This document shows, piece after piece, positions 8,316 to 16,998 of a stretch of DNA of 37,736 nt. The DNA comes from WJMT01 sp964611275. Its GTDB lineage: Bacteria > Acidobacteriota > Aminicenantia > Aminicenantales > Aminicenantaceae. The translations under genes and the position numbers were made by a program. The DNA lies in NCBI GenBank assembly GCA_964611275.1, contig CAZSZS010000076.1:1-37736 (forward strand), given 5' to 3'. The notes under the pieces are model-generated. The model worked only from the letters and a program-made list of their open reading frames with translations, did not search any database and was not told the origin of the DNA. The stretch's first letter is position 1; each line of letters starts with the position of its first letter.

Positions 8316-8912
8316 TTACTTTCCTTTTCTGGAAAATTTAAAAGGCCCTCTGAGCTTATAGGACCTATGGGCTCTCCCAAACGGGAATCCCACCTTACTG
8401 ACTAACCGGACATCTTCAAGAGTGTAAAAAGCTTTGGGATTAAACTTTCTCAAAATCTTTATGACCTCATCATAATCACACCTCCGGATGACCATAAAAA
8501 TAATACTGACATCTCCCTGTTTTCCCTGCGCCAGGACTTTTGTCACAGGATAGCCTCTGTCTCTTAATTCCTCAATCAATTTTGTTGCGTCTATGTGAGT
8601 GATGATTCGTAGAACAGCATTACCGACAGCCAATTTCTCTTCGATGCAGATCCCAATATAGGTCCCGGATGCAAACCCCAATCCATAGGCCAGATACCCC
8701 ACGACATTATTTAAATTGGCTATGATTGTGTTTATGGCTAAAAGCCATACAATGACTTCAAAAAAACCGATAACAGGAGCGAGATACTTGAGCCTTCTGG
8801 ACACAAAAACAATACGGATAGTACCAAGAGTGACGTCAAATATCCGTGATGAGAATATCAGAATTGGAAGTATGACCCATTTGAACAGCTCTGTGCTAAC
8901 GAATGAATCCAT
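8316..8912 (-). CDS. UPF0316 / DUF2179 membrane protein (YebE-like)
   Basis: A 198-residue protein with three N-terminal hydrophobic segments (WVILPILIFSSRIFDVTLG, VIGFFEVIVWLLAINTII, GYLAYGLGFASGTYIGI) and a soluble C-terminal DUF2179 domain (about residues 95-175; GYPVTKVLAQGKQGDVSIIF, VIRRCDYDEVIKILRKFNPK). This arrangement is that of UPF0316 proteins, which have no settled function; DUF2179 is predicted to bind a small ligand. The ATG at 8912 is preceded by GGAGGG at an unusually long spacing of about 15 bases. It is divergent from corA. Confidence 0.85.
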   Translation of the reverse strand: MDSFVSTELFKWVILPILIFSSRIFDVTLGTIRIVFVSRRLKYLAPVIGFFEVIVWLLAINTIIANLNNVVGYLAYGLGFASGTYIGICIEEKLAVGNAVLRIITHIDATKLIEELRDRGYPVTKVLAQGKQGDVSIIFMVIRRCDYDEVIKILRKFNPKAFYTLEDVRLVSKVGFPFGRAHRSYKLRGPFKFSRKGK

Positions 8913-8965
8913 TTTATTTGATTATTTTCCCTCCTCAGTATATGATTTTCAATAAGATTTGTATT

Positions 8966-8994
8966 ATTATAAATCATCCGGAACAAAAATTAAA
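8966..8994 (-). promoter_or_regulatory. Possible promoter for the UPF0316 gene
   Basis: A perfect minus-strand TATAAT (8971-8966) lies 17 bases after TTTAAT (8994-8989), a weak -35. The rest of the 184-base divergent gap to corA is AT-rich with no convincing corA promoter. Confidence 0.4.
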
Positions 8995-9096
8995 TTGAGT
9001 AAATCAATTAACCCGGCTTATTTAATAAATAATAATGATAAGTATTTTCTGTTTTGCTTTCAAGTATATGCATGCTTTTATTAAAAGGAGGGGCCT

Positions 9097-10170
9097 ATGA
9101 AGAAACCATTCATTCCATTAAAAAGATTCAAAAATAAAATCGGTCTTCCTCCCGGAACCCCTATTTACATGGGAGACAGGGAAAAAGAAGAAATAAAGAT
9201 CACGATTATTGACTTTGACGAAGAACATTATACAAAAAAAGAAATCAGCCGTGTTGAGGAATGCTTTTCTTTCAAAAGCAAGCCCACGGTCACCTGGATC
9301 AATATCGATGGAATTCACGAAGCTGAGATCATAAAAAAATTGGGCAAGGACTTTGGACTTCATCCCCTGACCATGGAAGATATTATGAACCCGAAACAGC
9401 GCCCTAAAGTTGAAAATTTCGATCAATATATTTTTATTGTTTTGAAAATGCTCTCCTATGACGATAAAGAGGAAAAGGTAGCGGAAGAGCAGGTGAGTCT
9501 GATACTGGGTAAAAATTACGTTCTCTCTTTCCAGGAAAAAGAAGGAGATATACTCAATCCGGTAAGGGAAAGAATCAGCAGCGGGCAGGGACGCATCCGT
9601 AAAAGCGGCCCGGATTACCTTGCCTATGCTATCACTGACATTATCGTTGACCATTACTTTCTCATTCTGGAAAAACTGGGAGATAAAGTGGAACAGATCG
9701 AAGATTCCCTTGTCGGAGATACGGATGAAAAGATGCTGCACGGAATTCATGACCTTAAAAGAGAAATGATACTTCTCCGTAAATCGGTCTGGCCTTTAAG
9801 AGAGATGATCAACAATCTGGAAAGGCTGGAAACCTCTCTTATTCAAAAAGAAACAACGCGCTTTTTTCGGGATGTCTATGACCATACTATCCATGTGATC
9901 GATACCATAGAAACATACAGGGACATGATTTTAAGTATGCACGACACATACCTCTCCACCATAAGCAACCGTATGAATGAGGTCATGAAAGTACTCACCA
10001 TTATCGCGACCATATTCATTCCATTGACCTTTATCGCCGGGATCTACGGTATGAACTTTGAATTCATGCCCGAGCTCAAATGGCCTTTTGGCTATTTTGC
10101 CGCCCTTGGAATTATGGTTGTTGTTGCCTTGATTATGGTCTTATTTTTTAAAAAGAAGAAATGGCTTTAG
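9097..10170 (+). CDS. corA: CorA-family magnesium/cobalt transporter
   Basis: A 357-residue CorA. It has the large cytoplasmic N-terminal funnel domain (HPLTMEDIMNPKQRPKVENFD), the long helix (HDLKREMILLRKSVWPLREM), and two C-terminal membrane helices (about residues 300-325 and 333-352). The pore signature YGMNFEFMPEL follows the first helix, and the protein ends in Lys-rich cytoplasmic residues. CorA forms pentameric channels for Mg2+ uptake. The start follows an excellent AAAAGGAGGGG. The 120-base leader shows no clear M-box-like riboswitch. The next gene begins 33 bases later and may be co-transcribed. Confidence 0.95.
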   Translation: MKKPFIPLKRFKNKIGLPPGTPIYMGDREKEEIKITIIDFDEEHYTKKEISRVEECFSFKSKPTVTWINIDGIHEAEIIKKLGKDFGLHPLTMEDIMNPKQRPKVENFDQYIFIVLKMLSYDDKEEKVAEEQVSLILGKNYVLSFQEKEGDILNPVRERISSGQGRIRKSGPDYLAYAITDIIVDHYFLILEKLGDKVEQIEDSLVGDTDEKMLHGIHDLKREMILLRKSVWPLREMINNLERLETSLIQKETTRFFRDVYDHTIHVIDTIETYRDMILSMHDTYLSTISNRMNEVMKVLTIIATIFIPLTFIAGIYGMNFEFMPELKWPFGYFAALGIMVVVALIMVLFFKKKKWL

Positions 10171-10203
10171 AACCGGAGAATATTCTATTTTTTGGAGGAC
10201 ACA

Positions 10204-11733
10204 TTGTTAAAAAAACACGTAATCCGGATTTTTATTTTTTGTCTTATGTCCACAGTTTTTCTCTATTCCCAATCCGGGGAATCTGAAAGCACAAACAAAG
10301 ATGATCCCCTGAACCAGAACCTTGCAAAGACCAAACACACGCTGAACTTAGGGGGAGAAACCATCAGCTACACAGCTACAGCAGGAAAACTTCCCCTTAG
10401 AGGCAAGGACGAAAAATCCAAAGCCTACATTTTTTTCATAGCTTACACAAAAAACAGCGTCAAAGACAAATCATCAAGACCCGTCACTTTCGCTTTTAAC
10501 GGAGGACCCGGCTCATCATCAGTCTGGCTCCATATGGGAGCTTTAGGCCCCAAAAAAGTGCTTCTGGATAAGGAAGGATTGAATCCGGCCTATCCCTTCA
10601 AGCTTATCGATAATCCCTACTCCATTCTGGATATCACTGACCTTGTGTTTATCGACCCGGTATCTACGGGATTCAGCCGGGCAGAATCAGGCGAGAATCC
10701 CAAACAGTTCCACGGTTATGAGGAAGATATCGAATCCGTGGGTGAATTCATCCGGCTGTATATCACCCAGTTCGGACGATGGTCCTCTCCCAAATTCATA
10801 CTCGGAGAAAGCTACGGGACTATCCGTGCCTCAGGGCTGGCAGGTTTTCTTCAAGGCCGAAGCCTGGGCATGCACATCGACGGCGTCATCCTCGTGTCAG
10901 CCGTGCTCAATTCACTGGTTAAGGATTTCTCCACAGGAAACGACCTTCCCTATATCTTTTTCTTCCCGAGTTATACGGCTGCCTCCTGGTACCACAAAAA
11001 ACTTCCTGAAGAACTTCTCAATAGAAAACTGGAAGATGTTTTGGCCGAATCTGAAAAATTTGCCCTGGGAGACTATGCTCTGGCCCTTTTAAAAGGAAAC
11101 AGGCTGTCTGAAGAGGAAAAATCTGAAATCATTCAAAATGTCGCCAAATACACGGGCCTGTCGCCGGATTATGTGGAACAGTCAAATCTGAGGATCGAGC
11201 TCTTCCGCTTTCTCAAAGAACTCTTACGGGAAGATCATTTGACTATAGGCCGCCTGGACAGCCGCTTCAAAGGAAGAGATGAGGATGCCGCAGGGGAGCG
11301 CTTTGAATACGACCCTTCGAGCACGGCTCCCACAGGAGCTTTCTCGAATCTGTTCAATCACTATGTTCGAACCGAATTGAACTATCCGGACACCAGCGCT
11401 TACAACATTTCCGGTCAAGTCTGGCCGTGGAACTTTGGAAATGAGAACTCTAGAACCCGTTTTTCGAATTCAGCGGAAATACTCCGCCAGGTCATGAGCC
11501 AGAATCCCTATCTGAAAATCTTCATTGCCAATGGATATTATGACTTTGCCACTCCTTATTTTGCCACGGAATACGCAGTATCCCACTTGGGTCTTAATTC
11601 CGAATTCAAAGACAGGATCTTTATGAAGTACTATGAATCAGGCCACATGATGTATATCCGGGAAGCCTCGCATCAAAAACTCAAACAAGACCTTGTGGAA
11701 TTCTATCAAAAATCAGTGAAAATCCCTAACTAA
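10204..11733 (+). CDS. Secreted S10-family serine carboxypeptidase-like hydrolase
   Basis: Peptidase family S10 signature elements are all present: FNGGPGSSSVW (oxyanion region), GESYGTIRA (nucleophile Ser), NGYYDFATPYFATEY (catalytic Asp) and YESGHMMYI (catalytic His). An N-terminal signal peptide (HVIRIFIFCLMSTVFLYSQ) points to export, so it probably trims C-terminal residues from peptides in the periplasm or outside the cell. The start is the TTG at 10204, placed 5 bases after GGAGG (10194-10198); the in-frame TTG at 10192 overlaps that site and is rejected. It converges with the permease gene 13 bases downstream. Confidence 0.92.
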   Translation: MLKKHVIRIFIFCLMSTVFLYSQSGESESTNKDDPLNQNLAKTKHTLNLGGETISYTATAGKLPLRGKDEKSKAYIFFIAYTKNSVKDKSSRPVTFAFNGGPGSSSVWLHMGALGPKKVLLDKEGLNPAYPFKLIDNPYSILDITDLVFIDPVSTGFSRAESGENPKQFHGYEEDIESVGEFIRLYITQFGRWSSPKFILGESYGTIRASGLAGFLQGRSLGMHIDGVILVSAVLNSLVKDFSTGNDLPYIFFFPSYTAASWYHKKLPEELLNRKLEDVLAESEKFALGDYALALLKGNRLSEEEKSEIIQNVAKYTGLSPDYVEQSNLRIELFRFLKELLREDHLTIGRLDSRFKGRDEDAAGERFEYDPSSTAPTGAFSNLFNHYVRTELNYPDTSAYNISGQVWPWNFGNENSRTRFSNSAEILRQVMSQNPYLKIFIANGYYDFATPYFATEYAVSHLGLNSEFKDRIFMKYYESGHMMYIREASHQKLKQDLVEFYQKSVKIPN

Positions 11734-11746
11734 GGATAAAGCCCTA

Positions 11747-14164
11747 TCATTCATACCTGAGGCAATCGATCGGATTGGTTAGAGCGGCCCTAATAGACTG
11801 ATAACTCACTGTAAACAAAGCAATGATCAAAGCCAATAGAGTTGCCAAAACAAAGGACCACAAACCCATACTTGTCTGATAGGCAAAGTTCTGCAGCCAT
11901 CTCTTCATTATAAAATAAGCGATGGGCCATGCGACCACATTCGCGACGATCACCCACCTGGTAAATTCTTTACCCAGCAGCCACAGGATATTGACAGCAG
12001 ACGCTCCTAACACCTTCCGTACGCCGATCTCTTTTGTGCGTTCCTCTGCCGTGAAAGCAGCCAGACCAAAAAGGCCCAGGCATGCCACAAAGATGGAGAG
12101 CACAGCAAATATGAGAAAGAGCCTCCGCATCCTTTCTTCGCTCTTATACAGAAGATCGATCCTGTTGTCTAAAAATCTGTACTCGAATTGTTCCTCCGGA
12201 AAAATCTCTCCCCATTTTTGCTGAATAAAATTGATCGATCCTCTGGTATTCCCCGGCATGACCCTGGCTGAGATGATATCAAAATCGTCCGGATCAAGTT
12301 CCAGCAAGCATGGTTCGATGACCCTGTGCAGGGATTTGAAATGAAAATCTTCCACCACACCGACAATGGTTAATTCCTTGAATTTGTCCACATCAGTAAA
12401 TCTCAATAATTTTTTCCCTACAGCTTCTTCCGGCGTGTATCCTATGTTTCTGGCGGCTGCCTGATTGAGCATGATACCCCCGTCAATATCCGTGCTGAAT
12501 TCTTTGGAAAACGAACGGCCGTGGGTCACTTTGAATCCATAAGTATCCACAAACTCATAATCAACATCCATGAAAACCAAGGGAAAGACCTCATCTGTGT
12601 CAGGCCTCTTATATGTCGTGTCAGAAAAAATGGCGCTTCCGGGAATATTGGATGAAACAGCCACTGATTTTATTCGCGGATCAGCTGTCAGAGTGTTGCG
12701 AAAGACCTCGATGTTCTGGTGGATCGCTTTGCTTTCCGCAGATAGAAGAATCACGTTCTCTTTATCAAAACCCAGGGACTTGTTCTGGACGAAATTCATT
12801 TGTTTGTAAATGATAAGTGTGCCGATGATCAAAGTAATGGAGATGACAAATTGAATGAGAACCATGCTCGTTCGAAAAACAGATCTCCCGGTTCCGGACT
12901 GGATCCCTCCTTTCAACACTATTGAAGGGTCAAACCGGGTCAAGTAAAAAGACGGATACAGGCCGGCCAGCAGTCCTGCAGCCAGTGTGATCCCGATCAG
13001 GATCAATAAGTTTTCCGCATGAAAAAGCGTGCCCATGGATAGGAGTTTGCCCGAAATCAGGTTAAATACGGGAATGAACAATCGAATCAGCAAAACAGCT
13101 AAGATCAATGCGAAAAAGGCAAAGAGAACTGATTCACCTAAAAACTGGCCCTGGAGCTGCCTTTTCTTTGCTCCGACAGTCTTACGAACCCCGACTTCCC
13201 TGGCTCTCTTGTTGGCCCGCGCTGTGGAAAGATTCATAAAATTGATGCAGGCAATAAGTAAAATCAAAACAGCTATAAATGAAAAAATATAAACAGACGT
13301 TAAGCTGCCCTGAGGTTCAATCTCAAATTCCAGGGCAGGGTGAAGATGGATATCAAGAAGAGGGATTAATTTCAGCTGAAACACATCATTAACATCTGTT
13401 TCAGGGCCAATAATCTTGGTAAAATCCGCTGCCATATATTTAGTTAAAAAACCGGAAAATTTACTCTCCAAATCATCGATATCCGTGCCCTCTCGAACAA
13501 GCACATACGTGTAAAGAAAATTACTGAACCATGTGTTCATCTGCTCCGGAGGATAGGAAGAAAGGGATGCTAGAACATCAAATTGAACATGAGAATTTCT
13601 AGGAACTTCTTTGAGTATGCCGGTGACCTGGAAATCAACCAGTGTCCCTCTCCAATCCACTGTCACGGACTTTCCCACAGCATCCTCTATCCCTAAATAC
13701 TTTAAGGCATTTGCACGCGTAAGGACCATAGACTTCGGCTGGGTCAGGGCGGTTTGGGGATCACCCTCCTCCAGTTGAAAATCAAAAATGTCAAATAGGG
13801 AATTATCAGCAACGATAAGCTGCTGCTTGAAAAAAATATTTCGGTGACTCTTGATGGATATTTCATTTCTATGCAGGCAGACATAATTTTCAATTTCCGG
13901 ATAATCACTGACAAGAGCCGGACCATAAGTCCCGGCTGTTGTGGTGGCCTGTCCGTGCATGTCTCTTAAATCGTATTTGCGCTCAACACGGTAAATCCGC
14001 TCCGCATTTGTATGGAACCGGTCATAACTCAACTCATCCTGTACCCACAGCCAGATCATCAAACAGGAAGCCAGGCCAATGGCCAGGCCTATCAGATTAA
14101 TAAAAGAATACAACCTGTTACGGAACAGGTTCCGCATGGCGGTCTTGAAATAGTTCTTAAACAC
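11747..14164 (-). CDS. FtsX/MacB-family ABC transporter permease
   Basis: An 805-residue permease with two MacB-type periplasmic domains and two FtsX modules. It begins FKNYFKTAMRNLFRNRLYSF, has a first membrane helix (about 20-40) and the motif DRFHTNAERIYRVER, then a periplasmic domain (about 45-280). A three-helix FtsX block follows (NFMNLSTARANKRAREVGVRK), then a second periplasmic domain and a final block (ERTKEIGVRKVLGA ... NPIDCLRYE). No ATPase gene is adjacent, so it is an orphan permease; partners must be elsewhere. The GTG start (14164) follows GGAGGGG. It lies 70 bases after the MFS gene. It is a clear paralogue of the permease at 17693 but lacks that protein's prefix domain and PadR partner. 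Confidence 0.92.
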   Translation of the reverse strand: MFKNYFKTAMRNLFRNRLYSFINLIGLAIGLASCLMIWLWVQDELSYDRFHTNAERIYRVERKYDLRDMHGQATTTAGTYGPALVSDYPEIENYVCLHRNEISIKSHRNIFFKQQLIVADNSLFDIFDFQLEEGDPQTALTQPKSMVLTRANALKYLGIEDAVGKSVTVDWRGTLVDFQVTGILKEVPRNSHVQFDVLASLSSYPPEQMNTWFSNFLYTYVLVREGTDIDDLESKFSGFLTKYMAADFTKIIGPETDVNDVFQLKLIPLLDIHLHPALEFEIEPQGSLTSVYIFSFIAVLILLIACINFMNLSTARANKRAREVGVRKTVGAKKRQLQGQFLGESVLFAFFALILAVLLIRLFIPVFNLISGKLLSMGTLFHAENLLILIGITLAAGLLAGLYPSFYLTRFDPSIVLKGGIQSGTGRSVFRTSMVLIQFVISITLIIGTLIIYKQMNFVQNKSLGFDKENVILLSAESKAIHQNIEVFRNTLTADPRIKSVAVSSNIPGSAIFSDTTYKRPDTDEVFPLVFMDVDYEFVDTYGFKVTHGRSFSKEFSTDIDGGIMLNQAAARNIGYTPEEAVGKKLLRFTDVDKFKELTIVGVVEDFHFKSLHRVIEPCLLELDPDDFDIISARVMPGNTRGSINFIQQKWGEIFPEEQFEYRFLDNRIDLLYKSEERMRRLFLIFAVLSIFVACLGLFGLAAFTAEERTKEIGVRKVLGASAVNILWLLGKEFTRWVIVANVVAWPIAYFIMKRWLQNFAYQTSMGLWSFVLATLLALIIALFTVSYQSIRAALTNPIDCLRYE

Positions 14165-14234
14165 TTTCCCCTCCGGAAAATATCTGATTCACTGTTTACT
14201 ACGAAAAAAAGAAAAGAATGGTTCTCTTTAATAA

Positions 14235-15422
14235 CTAGAAAAACATCAGGAAGAATGCAGCAAAGGAAAAACCGGCCCCTGCAAAAAAAGCCCCTTTGAT
14301 TCCCCACACAGCAAAAATCATTCCCATTAAAACAGGCCCCAGAGTCTGTCCCAGGCGCAGGACCATGCCGTTTACGGACATAAACGCAGCCCTGTATTCC
14401 ATAGGGGCAAATTCTGCCAAGCAGGCCTGAATGCTGGGAATGTTCATGCCGTGGGCTATACCGAAGATGACAGTAGGGATGAGCAGAAGCCAGAGCTTGG
14501 GAACAAAAGGATAAATGAGTAATGCCAAACCATAAATGACATAAGCTGTTTTGATAAGGCTTTTTTTGGAATAGACTTTAGCTAATTTTCCCAACTGGGA
14601 TGAGGTAACAGCTGTGGTGAGCGACATAGCAGACATGATGAGTCCGATGAGCAAGGGAGAGGCCTTAAATTCATGACCTAGCAATATGGGGATATAAGTC
14701 AAATACGAACCGTAAAGAATGATGAAAGTAACCGAACTCGCAACCAAAAGCACGACCACCCGGCGTTTTCTAATACTTTTCCACGCATTTCTCAAATATT
14801 TTTTAAGGTCCTGACTGTTTTTCGGTTCCGGATTTTTCAATGAGAACAAAACCAAAAATCCCAGAGGGACCGCAACGATTGGCAGAATGAAAGGATAATG
14901 CCATCCCAGCACAGCCAGAACCCCGCCGATGGCCGGGTAACTCGCTGTTCCCACGCTTAGGACACTGGCATTGTAACCCATGGCTGCGGTGCGTTCATTG
15001 CCTGAGTAAAGATCCCCAATAATGGTCACATTGAGCGAACCCAGGGACGCCGCGCCTATCCCTTGGAAAAAGCGCAGGACCAGAAGAAGACTGAAGTCAT
15101 GAGCCAGGGCACATGATGCCCCGGCAATTCCAAATAAAATCATGGAAGGAACGAGTATCCTCTTTCTTCCAAACCGGTCCGCCAGGGCTCCCATGACAGG
15201 AGTCAAGAAAACCCCGGGAAGAGTAAACACGGTGATAAGCAGCCCGATAGACCGGGCCGATATATTCAGGTCCTTTATGATAACGGGAAAAGCCGGAGTG
15301 ATGCTGGAGACCCCCAGAACCGCCGTTAAAGTGATACCAAAAACGATCTGGAGATTCGTATCCAGATAGATTGGTCTTTTCTTTTTGATTTCTTTGGGTC
15401 CGGCACTTTTTTTTAACGCCAT
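14235..15422 (-). CDS. Major facilitator superfamily transporter
   Basis: A 395-residue MFS protein with about 12 hydrophobic helices. The loop 2-3 signature GALADRFGRKRILVPSM is intact, and motif C-like glycines appear in helix 5 (PAIGGVLAVLGW), typical of drug/H+ antiporters of the DHA1 type. It most likely exports a small hydrophobic compound by proton antiport; the substrate is unknown. I chose ATG 15422 (AGAGG about 10 bases upstream); a GTG at 15425 and a TTG at 15449 are in frame. It is divergent from the trp leader promoter and precedes the permease on the same strand. Confidence 0.9.
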   Translation of the reverse strand: MALKKSAGPKEIKKKRPIYLDTNLQIVFGITLTAVLGVSSITPAFPVIIKDLNISARSIGLLITVFTLPGVFLTPVMGALADRFGRKRILVPSMILFGIAGASCALAHDFSLLLVLRFFQGIGAASLGSLNVTIIGDLYSGNERTAAMGYNASVLSVGTASYPAIGGVLAVLGWHYPFILPIVAVPLGFLVLFSLKNPEPKNSQDLKKYLRNAWKSIRKRRVVVLLVASSVTFIILYGSYLTYIPILLGHEFKASPLLIGLIMSAMSLTTAVTSSQLGKLAKVYSKKSLIKTAYVIYGLALLIYPFVPKLWLLLIPTVIFGIAHGMNIPSIQACLAEFAPMEYRAAFMSVNGMVLRLGQTLGPVLMGMIFAVWGIKGAFFAGAGFSFAAFFLMFF

Positions 15423-15508
15423 CACATATTCGACCTCTGAGCGGTTCAATCAACGATGATACCGGGAAAACACGCGTTCCGTCAACGGGAAATGCTTTTT
15501 ATTTTCTA

Positions 15509-15537
15509 TTGACAGGACTCCCTTTGCTCTCTATAAT
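15509..15537 (+). promoter_or_regulatory. Perfect-consensus sigma-70 promoter for trpL-trpB2
   Basis: TTGACA (15509-15514), 17-base spacer, TATAAT (15532-15537): both hexamers match consensus exactly. The predicted transcript start, about 15543-15546, coincides with the ATG of the leader peptide at 15546. Such a strong basal promoter fits control after initiation by the leader. Confidence 0.88.
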
Positions 15538-15545
15538 CGTTCTCT

Positions 15546-15626
15546 ATGATTAAAAGAGAAGCTGGAAAAATCCTAAAATCTCACGGCTTCTCTGTTCTTT
15601 TCTGGTGGGCGGGCCCTTCCGCCTAG
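15546..15626 (+). CDS. trpL: Trp-type leader peptide, probably leaderless (26 codons)
   Basis: A short ORF starting ATG ATT AAA and ending in TAG, with the C-terminal sequence FSVLFWWAGPSA. It has adjacent Trp codons (15603-15608), three codons after a Leu-Phe pair, 86 bases before trpB. Tandem Trp codons in a short ORF between a strong promoter and a Trp gene are the hallmark of attenuation leaders. No Shine-Dalgarno precedes it, and the predicted transcript start is within three bases of the ATG, so translation would be leaderless. The C-terminal AGPSA after the Trp pair is unusual and could also contribute to ribosome stalling. The match to a leader is my inference from position and composition, not from homology. 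Confidence 0.75.
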   Translation: MIKREAGKILKSHGFSVLFWWAGPSA

Positions 15627-15711
15627 AAACGACACCACAAAACCACCCTGTTTTTCCAATTTAATTTAACTCTATTGAATCCTTTGATTCAAAACCATTT
15701 AAAGGAGATTT
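15555..15711 (+). promoter_or_regulatory. trpB2 attenuator / 5' UTR with competing hairpins
   Basis: Within the leader mRNA, AGAGAAGC (15555-15562) pairs perfectly with GCTTCTCT (15586-15593). Next, GGCGG (15608-15612) pairs with CCGCC (15619-15623), and the Trp codons themselves can pair with either CACCA (15633-15637) or CCACC (15643-15647); TTTTT follows at 15651-15655, so a terminator is possible. Nearer the gene, TTGAATC (15675-15681) and GATTCAA (15686-15692) form a 7-bp hairpin. Its TCCTTT (15680-15685) is also complementary to AAAGGA (15701-15706), the trpB ribosome-binding site, giving an alternative fold that would hide it. Confidence 0.6.
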
Positions 15712-16989
15712 ATGATGAAAAGATTTGCATCCAGAAAGGAACAATTTCTTCCCAAAAACTTTTATAACATAAAGGCTGATCTCATTGATCTGCCCAAACC
15801 GCCTTTAAATCCCCGGACAAAAGAGCCTCTCAATCCCGAAGACCTGGCTCCGATTTTTCCAATGGGATTCATCCGGCATGAAGGGTCCATGGAACGATAC
15901 ATCCCCATCCCGGAAAAGGTCCTGGAAGCTTATTCGGTATACAGGCCGACGCCTCTTATCTGCGCATCCAAGCTTAAGAGATACCTCGATACACCGGCTC
16001 ATATCTTTTATAAGTATGAGGGCGTAGGCCCCACAGGAAGCCACAAAAGCAACACCGCCATTGCGCAGGCTTATCTGGCGGCTGAAGAAGGAGTGGAGAC
16101 CCTGACCACAGAGACCGGAGCCGGCCAGTGGGGCTCGGCTCTTTCCCACGCCGGCACTCTTTTCGGCCTTGAAGTCAAGGTGTTTATGGTCCGGATAAGC
16201 TACAGGCAAAAACCGGGCCGCCGTATCATGATGGAGATGTTCGGAGGGAATGTGCAGGAAAGCCCGGGCAAAGAGACGGACGCCGGGAGAAAATTTTACA
16301 ATCAGGATAAAGACCACCCGGGCAGCCTGGGAATCGCCATCTCCGAAGCCGTGGAAGCAGCCGTTAAAAACGATACGGCCAAATATTCTCTGGGCTCTGT
16401 TCTGGACAGTGTACTCATGCACCAGAGTGTGATAGGACAGGAGGCAGACAAACAGATGCAGGAACTGGGAGCCCAACCCGACACCATTATCGGATGTGTG
16501 GGAGGAGGCTCAAACTTCTCCGGTCTTGCGTTTCCCTTTGTGAGAAAAAGACTTGTTGATAATCAGGATATCAGGTTTATTGCCGTGGAGCCAACAGTCT
16601 GCCCGACTTTGACTGAAGGAATCCTGAAATACGACCATGGAGACAGCGTGGGCCTTACGCCTCTTCTCTATATGTACACTCTGGGTATGGACTTTGTCCC
16701 GCCTCCCATTCATGCCGGAGGCCTGAGATATCACGGCATGGCTCCTCTGGTAAGCCATCTCACGAAAAAAGGAATCATCGAGCCCAGAGCCTACAAGCAG
16801 ACAAAGATATTTGACGCAGCTGAGGTCTTTTTAAAGACCGAAGGAATTCTTCCGGCTCCTGAATCCTCTCATGCTGTAGCCGCAGCCATTGATGAGGCGG
16901 TCGACGCCAGAGAATCGGGCAAGGAGAAGGTCATTCTGTTCAATCTCTCAGGGCACGGATTCCTGGATATAAACGCCTACGACCGGTAA
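15712..16989 (+). CDS. trpB: Tryptophan synthase beta chain 2 (TrpB2), solitary
   Basis: A 425-residue PLP enzyme of the TrpB2 subfamily, longer than TrpB1 and with the N-terminal extension typical of it (PLNPEDLAPIFPMGFI). Visible elements are the PLP lysine in GPTGSHKSNTA, the ETGAGQWGSAL segment, the phosphate-binding GCVGGGSNFSG, and the C-terminal LFNLSGHGFLD. It joins indole and serine to make tryptophan. No trpA, trpC or trpE is adjacent, so it may salvage free indole, as proposed for stand-alone TrpB2 enzymes. Two start codons, 15712 and 15715, follow AAAGGAG (15701-15707). The upstream leader peptide suggests control by charged tRNA-Trp. Confidence 0.95.
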   Translation: MMKRFASRKEQFLPKNFYNIKADLIDLPKPPLNPRTKEPLNPEDLAPIFPMGFIRHEGSMERYIPIPEKVLEAYSVYRPTPLICASKLKRYLDTPAHIFYKYEGVGPTGSHKSNTAIAQAYLAAEEGVETLTTETGAGQWGSALSHAGTLFGLEVKVFMVRISYRQKPGRRIMMEMFGGNVQESPGKETDAGRKFYNQDKDHPGSLGIAISEAVEAAVKNDTAKYSLGSVLDSVLMHQSVIGQEADKQMQELGAQPDTIIGCVGGGSNFSGLAFPFVRKRLVDNQDIRFIAVEPTVCPTLTEGILKYDHGDSVGLTPLLYMYTLGMDFVPPPIHAGGLRYHGMAPLVSHLTKKGIIEPRAYKQTKIFDAAEVFLKTEGILPAPESSHAVAAAIDEAVDARESGKEKVILFNLSGHGFLDINAYDR

Positions 16990-16998
16990 CAAAATCAA

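Noticed and set aside
8971..9096. Mg2+ (M-box) riboswitch before corA
   Set aside because: The leader is too short and shows no recognisable conserved core or extended stems.
9118..9750. 210-residue minus-strand ORF inside corA
   Set aside because: It lies wholly antisense to a clear CorA and shows no domain.
15805..16476. 223-residue minus-strand ORF inside trpB2
   Set aside because: Antisense shadow of a conserved enzyme.
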